Of a stretch of 41,965 nt of DNA, positions 25,619 to 34,380 are shown in pieces. The notes below the pieces were generated by a model. It was given only the letters and a program-made list of their open reading frames with translations, was not told where the DNA came from and searched no databases. The position numbers were made by a program, and so were the translations under genes. Origin of the DNA: Syncephalis plumigaleata (lineage: Eukaryota > Zoopagomycota > Zoopagomycetes > Zoopagales > Piptocephalidaceae); assembly GCA_025201365.1 (NCBI GenBank), contig JAIXMF010000091.1:1-41965 (forward strand), written 5' to 3'. How positions within the stretch are numbered: the first letter of the stretch is position 1; every line of letters begins with the position of its first letter.

Positions 25619-26409
25619 GGTAAGAAGATAGATACGAGAGAAATAAAGGCCGTTTATTGAGTAAACAGAAATAGAAGGAAGCTAGCGTATTAGCTAATAA
25701 TGGTGATTAGTAGATGAGGTTAAAATATGTAGGTAACCATTGCCATATAATAGCTGACTCCTTATTTAGCGAAGGAGTTGTATTGTTATTGTCATTGTCA
25801 TTGTCATTGTTGTTGTTTAAGCATAAACAGCTACTGTACCCTTAAGCTTTTTCCCTTTAGATATATTATTTGTCAAGTTCCTACGCAAATATAAACAAAT
25901 AGCTGCATAAGACATTAAGACGGTGGCGCACTACTTCCCATCTAACTAATTTATATTTACCAATAGCTTTACTCAATATCTTTTGTATATAAAGTTACAC
26001 ACATAATTGCCGAGATGTTTTTCACTTTTACAATTTCACTTATTTTTCAACGTAAGCTTGATCAATTCTATGCATACTATAATAGAGCTTGTTTTCCTTT
26101 ACCTAATAATATGTAAATGTTTCGTGTTAATTAGTAAATGTTTATTCTTACGCCTTAAAGATCATGGCTGCATCCTGGCAGTTGTGTGAGCAAATCAAAT
26201 TGCTAATATTCTTTTCTAATAAACCAGTTAACGCTTTATTTATAAGAACAAAAGCTAACGGCTAACATTGTTAGCCGGTTGGAAGAACGCTGGATATAGC
26301 ATGTATAAGAATAAAAATAAGAAATATTATTTTATTGGCTATAATGATACAATCTAGAATTAATACATATCATGAACAAGACTACAATCATCGATCGACG
26401 ATGATTACT
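25619..26409. repeat. Repeat-bearing gap with a third coiled-coil tail fragment
   Basis: Between the coiled-coil start and the J-protein stop. Positions about 25844-25915 read, on the minus strand, as another decayed copy of the coiled-coil C-terminal coding sequence (plus strand ATATTATTTGTCAAGTTC, then GCAAATATAAACAAATAG). Positions 26103-26199 are the second copy of the ~97-bp repeat, and 26231-26293 the second copy of the ~60-bp repeat. A TTGTCA run lies at 25783-25815. No intact gene is seen. Confidence 0.6.
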
Positions 26410-27396
26410 CTACTCGTGATCATCCGCGTAGACATGCGTCATAATGCCAAACATCATCGTTGCTCCTAGTACAGGTATCGTCAATAGTATAGACACCTCG
26501 ATAGCCCGTCGAAGGAACACCGATTCCTCTTTCTGTAGGTTAATTCGATAATTTAGCTCATCAGCTACTTTTTGCGCAGTTGATCCATGAAATCGCGTCT
26601 TGACTCGATTGTAAGCCATTCGATCATTGAATGGATCAAAGCTTCTATTCTCAGTATGCGTCTTGGTTCGCGATGTATCACTATTACTATTCTTGTTACG
26701 CTGATTGGCTTCGTATAGCCAGTTGGAGCGACGCCACATTCTATTACGCAGTTCGTCGCCACTTTGCGTACGGTAGATTGGACGTGTTGCTTCTTGCCAT
26801 CGGCGACGCTCAGTCTCAGAAGGACGCGAACGTTTAAATGGCGAGTAGCCACTTTGACCAGCAGCCGCACCACCACCACCACTCCTTCGTGAAGCGGGCA
26901 ACAAACGATTATCGTATTCGCGTCGTCGAGCAGGATGACCGATAACGCGATAGGCCTCCGATATCTGCTGAAACTTTTGCTTAGCTGTACGTATCGCGGA
27001 TTCTCGTGTTTCAGCCGTCGATTTGTTGGTAGTATGTTGAGCATTCAACCGGTCCGGATGGAATTCAAAGCATAACTTGTAGTAACGCTTTTTGATAGCC
27101 ACCTGTGTTGCATTAGACGGTACACCAAGTATATTGTAATAGTTTGGTTGTGCCGTCTGCGAATTACTATTGTTAGTATAGCACGCGTTTAGCGATCTGA
27201 ATTGCTTGAGAGAACAAACATATGGACAAGTAAGTAGATTATTGTTCAAAGTAGACTTTGCTTGCCACCTTGACATATACGAAACTTGTCTAGTATGCTG
27301 TATCCCGGTGGTTGCTATTCTTGCTGCATTATTAGTACAATTGGCAGCAGCAAGTGGCCAATGTGATAGCAGTGCAATACAACTACTGGTAAACAT
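26410..27396 (-). CDS. J-domain (DnaJ/Hsp40) protein, probably mitochondrial, with C-terminal membrane segment
   Basis: Intronless 328-residue protein (ATG 27396-27394, stop 26410). The first 80 residues are basic and Ser/Asn-rich with no acidic runs, as for mitochondrial import. The J domain spans about residues 85-165: NYYNILGVPSNATQVAIKKR, the catalytic HPD in FEFHPDRLN, and KFQQISEAYRVIGHPARRRE. A Gly-rich and then Arg-rich linker follows. A hydrophobic segment near the C-terminus (VSILLTIPVLGATMMFGIM) precedes a short acidic end. J proteins stimulate Hsp70 ATPase. The tail suggests membrane anchoring, resembling DNAJC30/4-like small mitochondrial J proteins in layout only. Confidence 0.85.
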   Translation of the reverse strand: MFTSSCIALLSHWPLAAANCTNNAARIATTGIQHTRQVSYMSRWQAKSTLNNNLLTCPYVCSLKQFRSLNACYTNNSNSQTAQPNYYNILGVPSNATQVAIKKRYYKLCFEFHPDRLNAQHTTNKSTAETRESAIRTAKQKFQQISEAYRVIGHPARRREYDNRLLPASRRSGGGGAAAGQSGYSPFKRSRPSETERRRWQEATRPIYRTQSGDELRNRMWRRSNWLYEANQRNKNSNSDTSRTKTHTENRSFDPFNDRMAYNRVKTRFHGSTAQKVADELNYRINLQKEESVFLRRAIEVSILLTIPVLGATMMFGIMTHVYADDHE

Positions 27397-28577
27397 TTCT
27401 TCTACTGATTAACAAAAGGGAAAAAGTGAGTATTGTCGTGGAAGTGAGTCTGGAATACAGGGTTTCTCCAACCGTTTAACATCTACTTTTATTAATACGT
27501 AATCTGCATATTCATTTGTTTATTGCCATCTACATACTCTATTTACCACCTACAAGCATACACTGCTTCTTCGAATAAACTGGCATACGTGTTCATGCAC
27601 CCTTCCTTGCTCATTCCTTGCTCCTTCGTGACAAGTCAGTCATTCTACTAGCTACTACTTGTTTATTACATTGTTTATCGTGTATTCACTTTGTTCACTC
27701 GTTGCTCTCTATGCACTCAATTGTAAGCATTATTATCATAACTTATCTATCATGCTAGTTTATTACTACTTGTAAGTACATGACATGGCAATATCCAACT
27801 ATACTAGTACACTTGTATCGTCTATCTTATAGAATTGATGATGATAGTTATCGCTATCAATAAATGATCCATTACTAAATTGTTATTGTTATTATCATAC
27901 TGTGTCAACAGGCATTTCTATAGTGATAATGGTGATAACAATTGTACAAGATTATTTATTAAGAACAAAAACTAATGGCTAACAGTGCTCACTGGTTGGA
28001 GAAACTCTGTAATAACGACTATCACTTACTAGTATCTATCAAATTAGCAAAAGTAGCAATGATTCATATGAGTATTACTGATAGATTAGCGTGGTCACAT
28101 GTACGCATTGTAGGGCAAACCATTGCTTGCACGGCAAATTCCCATTACAGCATGGCTAGTATAGGCGGGGATGGCATGCTCGCAAAGGTTGTATACACGC
28201 ATTTCAAAGGTGACAATTCAGAAGGATGACTGTTTTCCCTAACGTCATCCACCCAAGATTTCTCAAACTAAACGTTGACAGGCGTACAAGTGTTTGCTCG
28301 CCAGTTGCCTGTCATGATAGCAATTATAGTATTACTTTTCTATATTCAATAAATCAGCATTATGATGACAGTATAATGATAGCTGGCTGTATATTTCAAT
28401 ATTGCCTAGCTTCAACGCTACACATATCTCAATACAAATGCCGCATTGTTTGTTAACAATTATGTCTAAATGATGAGCCACGAAGACCAAGGATTGACCC
28501 AGTAATTTAGGCCTTTGTGGCCCGGGAGTTCTTGCCCATTAGTTTTGACGGTGAGAATAGCCGAACATACCTTAAGC
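27397..28577. other. Gene-poor gap with dispersed repeat copies
   Basis: About 1.2 kb without a convincing gene. Positions 27951-28010 are the third copy of the ~60-bp repeat (AAGAACAAAAACTAATGGC, then CACTGGTTGGAGAAAC). A short inverted match lies at about 27454-27480 (ACAGGGTTTCTCCAACCG). The open frames at 27975-28229 and 28226-28456 overlap or abut this repeat and have no recognisable features. A GC-rich block with GGCCTTTGTGGCCCGGGAG is at about 28508-28526, in otherwise AT-rich DNA. Confidence 0.45.
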
Positions 28578-28586
28578 TTTAAATAG
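28578..28586 (+). promoter_or_regulatory. TATA-like element of the micro-exon gene
   Basis: TTTAAATAG lies about 150 bp before the ATG at 28735. A T/C-rich leader (TTCTCTTTCTCTTAGC at about 28689-28704) follows. Position and sequence suit a promoter; no experimental support is available. Confidence 0.4.
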
Positions 28587-28734
28587 TCCCATTCAACATG
28601 TAGCTTTAGTCAACTTACTCGTACATTTAGCATTTATCTTCTTTCTTGCATATCAGCAATCTTTCATTATCTTTACTGCATTCTGATCCTTCTCTTTCTC
28701 TTAGCATTTTCATTGTTGTTATCATAGCATTACC

Positions 28735-29749
28735 ATGAAGTTCTCCACTGCCAGCATTGTTGCATATGTCGCCGTCGTCGCCGTCGTCCTAGCCGGTACC
28801 ACTACCATTGAGGCAAAGCCAATACTGAATCGTCGAGGTATGTGATAACAATAACCAATTCATCAATCCTGTTTACAATGTAATCTAACTCACGTAATAA
28901 CCTCTATTTATCAACTAATAGAACGTAAGCCATACATAATATGTAGTTGATGTTGTAATAGACCTCTGTGCTAATATACAATTATTGCTCTTATCATAAT
29001 GGATATCATCCAATCGATAGCTCGTAAGTAGAGTGGACTCGATGAATAGACAAGAAAACATTAACGATTTACCTTTATTGTACACCCCATTGATCCTACT
29101 CGAGTATAGTCAGTAAGTGACACTGCATCGAACTTGCTCTATCTGGATTGTACTAAATGACCACATCCTACTTGGTGATACAAATGGCATTAATAGGATT
29201 TTGTAAGTTCCTTAGAATGCATATACACATCTAAATTTATTAACGTTGTGTGAATAGCTTGTAAGTGATACAGTAGATATTGCAATGTATACGATTAGTA
29301 ATTAATACTTGTTGCCTATATCGTTACTTCATCAACAGTATGTAAGTATTCCTATGGCATTTGGCATTCCTATACTAATACTTTATCAACTATTACGCAT
29401 CTACTTCATACTAGTCGGTAAGTGATAATAATAGCTGATAGCTTGTCTAATTCACTAACAATACAACATTCTTTCATTTATTGCTAATTATCTCGAGTAT
29501 AGGTCGTAAGTGTTTATACCAAGTGATTGCCTTAATACTAATCCTTCTCTTCATTATCACGCTTATCATCCGATAATCATTAGGCAGTAAGTTGCAATGT
29601 TATAGCGGTACTGTTATTGCCAGACATACTAACAATACATTATTATATTCCTATACCTAACAGTATGTGAGTATCAATGTAGCGCATATTATGTTACACG
29701 TACACTAACAAGCTAGTCCATTGTTTATTGTATGTTTGTTTCGATAGAA
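28735..29749 (+). CDS. Micro-exon gene encoding a short secreted peptide precursor
   Basis: Exon 1 (28735-28837) encodes a signal peptide (MKFSTASIVAY, a Val/Ala core, ending near TTTIEA) and a spacer KPILNRR, finishing with one extra base. Ten micro-exons follow: 28922-28924 AAC, 29021-29023 CTC, 29110-29112 TCA, 29197-29202 GATTTT, 29258-29260 CTT, 29339-29341 TAT, 29415-29417 TCG, 29503-29505 GTC, 29584-29586 GCA, 29664-29666 TAT. A last exon starts at 29748 and supplies AA, completing a split TAA. Every piece is preceded by AG. Donors are GTATGT, GTAAGC, eight GTAAGT and GTGAGT. Introns are 55-96 nt, several with CTAAC or CTAAT branch-like motifs. The spliced product is 45 residues ending KPILNRREPLRFSLFGRI. 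It has no stop before the last junction. Cleavage after RR would free EPLRFSLFGRI. I recognise no homologue. Gene logic resembles schistosome micro-exon genes; the shared logic is an analogy, not homology. Confidence 0.85.
28922..29749 (+). other. Array of ten 3-6 nt micro-exons plus stop-completing exon
   Basis: Each unit has the form AG-NNN-GTAAGT (one has six bases), spaced 58-99 nt apart. All internal exons are multiples of three and lie in phase 1, so each adds or removes one amino acid (or two) and rewrites the codon at the joint without shifting the frame. The final TAA needs a T from the preceding exon. Exons ending in T are GATTTT, CTT and both TAT copies. Joining to any other exon would read past this stop. 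Confidence 0.82.
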
Positions 29750-30278
29750 AGGTATTTGCCCATCAATTAATAGCCACACATTAAACTAATAGCTCATGCA
29801 TTACTTTTAGGAATCAAGATTATTAACGTAGCAAGCTTCGATCGATTAGAAGGAGGGAAATATTTGACACATACCGCCACTTGGCGACCATTTTCCACTT
29901 CATCGATGCCGTGTATATCAAGTTTTCCATTGTGACCAAATAAACCAGCTGCTTCTATAAGCTTGTCATTCATTAATAAACACATTGTATTGATTGTATC
30001 TCAAATGATTGATAAAGCCAATGTGTATATGTGTATATTGAAAACAGACAATGTTATTTTTATTTATAAATTACTAAGACAAATGGTTAAAGTATAGTTA
30101 TCGCATAGTCTGACACCTTGCTTTTGTATAGACAAGATAGTGGTCATTGCGTATATGTAAATGTAGATGAAAATGTAGATGTAGATGGAATGGGCTGCTT
30201 AAAAATAAAAGTAGAGGAAGGGAAAGGAAAGGAAAGGAGGAGGTATGTAAACTGAAATAATACTGAAACAGGTAAATA
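29750..30278. other. Convergent 3' region of micro-exon gene and RasGEF-B
   Basis: About 530 bp. AATAAA at about 29938-29943 on the plus strand could end the micro-exon transcript. An open minus-strand frame (29794-29985, start MCLLMNDKLIEAAGLFGHNG) has a donor-like GTATGT after its first 38 codons but no recognisable family. It overlaps both presumed 3' ends and is not called as a gene. Purine-rich GGAAAGGAAAGGAAAGG lies at about 30220-30236. Confidence 0.35.
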
Positions 30279-33200
30279 TTAAATGGCATTCTTTTCACGA
30301 TTTTTGTTCAAATTATGTGCACGTCTTCCTAACTTATCGTGGCCACGTAGTTCGGCGAGTGTTAACGAGCAGTAAGCATCGAATGTGGCAACAGCGGTGG
30401 GATTCGATGGATTGTCCGCTCCGGCGCCGTTTGGCCCTAATTGAACGCGACTACGCGGTGCATTCCGATTAAGTGACGAGGCGCGTGCGCGTGGTGTCAC
30501 ATCAGTTTCATTCGAGACGTTCTCATTGCTGGTATTCTCTGGTCCCGCACTAGAGCAATAACGTAAAGTAATGATGTCAATAATGTGCACATCGTTATAT
30601 GACGTAGACATTGCATTTCGTACTTACTTTCGTTGTTCCAATCGCAAGCTGGCAAAGTAGAGCTTCTCGGGATCGCCGTTCGTTTCAGAGTTCTCTAGCA
30701 AGCGGCCTAAAAAGCTTTGCAATCTTGGTAGCGGCTGCGTTTGAAATGGCGACGATTGAAAGCGTTCAATTTCCATGATAAGTCGCATACTTTGCAAGTA
30801 TTTGTGGAATGGAATACGCGGCTCATTCGACATCGGTTCAGGTGATGTTGCGCCGTTGTCCATGGTGGGTCGACGTACCGGAATAGTCGGTGAGCTAGCA
30901 TCATCGATAAAGGTCAAATCGCGTAGATATAAACCTATCAACAAGTAGTTAGTACATACACATACATATACATGTAGAGCAATAATGATTAGTTTACCTA
31001 AGAATGGAATACAAGGCAGTGCTATCTCACGTAGTGTTTGTCGATAGGTGGCACAGTTTCGACGATGATCAAAAACATCACGCAAATGGGTGAGTATTGC
31101 AATGTTACGTTTAGAAATCAGCTATTTGATAATGATATATACATATACGTATATACATATTGGTTAGCAAGTATTACAATAAATAGTTATTCATCGTGGT
31201 AAACTCACCTTCCATGTGCGAGATAGTCGTTCCAATACCGAGGAATCCAATGCTGTGATAATGGCAAGAACCGCGTCTAGATTACCCAATTTGAAACAGG
31301 CATCGGCCAATTTGATGAAGTAGCGTAGAATCTCTGCACGTCGCTTAAGATCCGCCTCAAAGATAATAGTCTCCGTAACCCATATTGTCAACTAGATGTA
31401 ACATTATTGTTATTGTTAATTACAACTCATTGAACTGAACTGGTGTACTCATCAAATGATCGCTTACCTGACGTGTAAATGCCACTACCGCTTTGACGTT
31501 AGGCGAAATAGTGTCGTCTTTCTTCGAGAATGCTTGACCGATAAGCTCGTGTGGTTCAATAAGTACGAACAAGTCCCATTCCATCAGTGTTATCTGGTTG
31601 GCCAACTCGGTTGGTTCAATGTCGAATAGTGTTAGAATACCGCTGAGTGGTGCAGCCACCGCACTTTGATGATCGAGATTAATTGAACGACGATTGCCAT
31701 CGGCGGCAGAAGAGGGATTGATCGTCCATATTGGTCGTGGTGATATGGGTCCTCCATGTCGAGTGCGTTTAACCTATACAGATATGTATATAATAAAGCA
31801 TAAATGAATTAGTTAACATTGAATGAATAAATAAATGAATAAATATATCTGTATCTATACCTTTTCTTTCATGGCAGCTAGTAGTCGTTTTGCTAGAAGC
31901 GGTGACATATGCATTACTGGGCCGGCTACAAATCGTTTTAAATCCCTTAGACAAACTGTATCCTGCTTAGCATCCCAGTAGGATTCAAGCCATAATTTAA
32001 CGATATTAAATACGCTATTATCCGCTAAATGTTAGTAATCATTCATCTTGTTCTGTATATGTATACGTGTATATTCTTACCGTAGACGCACTGGTACAAG
32101 TTTCTTATCGAGCCATGTCTTGCATTCCTCGTTGTTTAGATTAGAGGGTGGCTTAAGCGCATAGCGTAGATACAACAACTGTGCGAACTCCTCCGGCTTA
32201 CAAAATAATCGAAAACAAGTCAGGAATGTTCGAGTGAATAGGGCGTCGGCAATACTGTCGTGTGGCGTCAACTGATCGACTAGTGCGCGTAATGTTCCCG
32301 ATGAGACTGTTCCCTCCATGTTGTACATAAGATCCATGGGCGTGTGCTCATTCTTAAGGAACCACGGAGTGAACGGTTGTTCTGCGGCTGCCTTGGCCAC
32401 TGCATGCTCGTCTACACCAAAGAACTTTGACGCCTTACGTCGATAGGGCATTGGCTGTGGAGTTGCCGCCGCTATCGTATCATCCTTGAACACATCCGGT
32501 GAATTGAGATTGACTGGCGGTGTCTGTGGACTGAGACCACCACCACCACCACTACCCTGAGCTAATGGAGCCGGTGTTAGATTTGGCGTGCATCCCGGTT
32601 GAATCATCTCTTCAAACGTAGCAGCAGCCCGTGTTGCTTCACCCGGTGTTATATCCTCTACCCTTGGTATAGGAGATAAGAATGACTCTGGATCATTGCT
32701 ATGCTCCTCTGCCATCACATCATCCGCTATACTATCCGCCATAGAAGTGGTGAACATACTCAAGTCAAGTACAGGCGTTGAAATAAACTCTAAATCCGTA
32801 TTAATAGCACTTGGTATGTGTGCATGACGTGATGCTCGTTTTGCGGTCTTTTCAGTTGAACTAACAAGTGTGGTTGCTGCTGCTGCTGCTACTGTAGTAG
32901 TTGTAGTAGTTGTAGTAGTGTCTTCTGTAGCATCTACCAATGGCATAGATGGCATCGGCGGTAGAACACCAAATTTATTCGATGATAGTATTTGCGCACC
33001 AAATGGTTGCATAGTCACTGATTTTCTAGATGGCACGAGTACAAATGTATCGCTACCAAACTTTGATTTATGTTTATCTTCCGCTGTAGTGGAATCGCTA
33101 TTATTGTTATTGCTGTTGTTGTCGTTATCATAGATTTGAGTAAATGACAAATTACTGTTAGTGTTGCTACTTTGTTCATGCGTAGCAGTAGCAGTAGCAG

Positions 33201-34380
33201 TATTATCACGAAAATGGCGCTTTCGTCGAATAGGCTGCTTGTTCGATTTCTTCGCCGGTGAAGGTGGCACTGGAAAGCTATCCACTAACCGATTGATTTG
33301 TGCCTTATCCTTTTGATGAGCGTACGATGAATCCGCTCGATAAGCACTGTCGAATGAGTCAGCGACCGATTGTGCTGTATTTGTCAGGCTTCTTGGTATA
33401 ATATTCGGCGAGTTTGACTGCGACGATGGACACGAGCCGTTCGAGTTATTGAGTAATAAAGGCGAGGACGGCGTAGAGGCCGAGTGGTGTTTAACGTGAA
33501 TATCCGCGTCGAGTCTCTGGCTAGTAATGGCGGAAGGATGAGAATTTCCCCCAGTAAGATCATCACGCTCGGATCCCTGCGGTAATGGTATGGGTGGTGG
33601 CGATGGTGCTGCCGACGCGTGATATGAGAGACGCTGTATTAGGCGCTCGGTCGATGGATGTTTCGTTGATCCTTGGAACGACTCTTCGAGCGATTCTTTT
33701 GCTTCAGCGTGGGTAATCCAGCCTTGAGCTAGTTGTACCATCTTCAGTTGATGCACCAACTCGGCCGAACCAGCAGTTGCCGCCTTGGGACGATTGCGCC
33801 TAGTTACAACTCGTTGAGGCAGTCCAGGGCCATTGATAGTATTGCTTATGCTTGTACCTGTGCCTGTGCTTGTACTTGAGCTTGAGCTGTAGTTGCCACT
33901 TCCATCTGCATGCGTCTTCTCCTGCATACGCATGCTAGCGAGTAGGTTAGGCTCCACTGACTGTGCACGCTCCATCTGTTCGAGTAGGATTTGTGCTTCA
34001 CTGCGTCCGCTATATCGATTGTCCTCGTCAAGTAATGCATCGGTTGTATAGCCGGCAAACGACCCGGCTTGCACACTTGATAGTATCGGTGAAACGGCCA
34101 TATAAGTTGGTTTAGGTGATCGTTGTTCTGGTAACGCGGAAGGAGTAGACGCAATAGGCATGGATGAGAATGCATCTGCAATTGTCGCAGATTCTAACAT
34201 ATCATCAAGCGCATAATCCGTATGGATGGCGTGTGTAGTCGATGCAGCGTCATTATCATTACCGGTACCTTTCATTATATTGACTCCAACTAGTGAAACG
34301 GCACTCTTTGTATGCGTAGCTGTAGAGAAGGCCAGCATGTTTGTTGACGCTTGGTCAAACTCTGATCGATGATACTCCAT
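30279..34380 (-). CDS. Ras guanine-nucleotide exchange factor (RasGEF-B), no SH3
   Basis: The first in-frame ATG is 34380-34378 (MEYHRSEFDQAST); an upstream stop closes the frame. The first exon (to 32081) holds about 700 residues of low-complexity Ser/Thr/Asn-rich sequence, then the RasGEF_N domain (TVSSGTLRALVDQLTPHDSI, TCFRLFCKPEEFAQLLYLRY). The catalytic domain is spread over the following exons: VFNIVKLWLESYW, IEPTELANQITLMEWDLFVL, EPHELIGQAFSKKD, WVTETIIFEADLKRRAEILR, PCIPFLG then LYLRDLTFID, and a Leu/Glu-rich end. The stop is at 30279. The intron at LVPVRLR/VFNI has the same position and phase as in RasGEF-A and -C. No SH3 domain is seen. It is probably a Ras-family activator; the target GTPase is unknown. 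Confidence 0.92.

Noticed and set aside
27975-28456. Two adjacent plus-strand ORFs of 84 and 76 codons
   Set aside because: The first overlaps a dispersed repeat and the second has no features; composition looks non-coding.
28440-28560. Possible tRNA or small RNA in the GC-rich block
   Set aside because: No cloverleaf, A/B box pair or T-stretch could be recognised by eye.
29602-29612. Possible extra 2-nt exon (TATAG-CG-GTACTG)
   Set aside because: The donor GTACTG is poor, and a 2-nt exon would shift the frame of the micro-exon product.
29714-29747. Possible 13-nt exon between CTAG (29716) and GTATGT (29730)
   Set aside because: It would leave a following intron of only about 18 nt, far below any other intron here.
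28922-29749. Array as recursive-splicing (ratchet) sites rather than exons
   Set aside because: Ratchet points are AG directly followed by GT with no bases between; here 3 or 6 bases always intervene and they read through to a stop. It is not fully excluded without cDNA.
29794-29985. Minus-strand 63-codon ORF starting MCLLMNDKLIEAAGLFG
   Set aside because: No recognisable family, and it overlaps the probable 3' ends of two convergent genes. A donor-like GTATGT is present, but no supported downstream exon was found.
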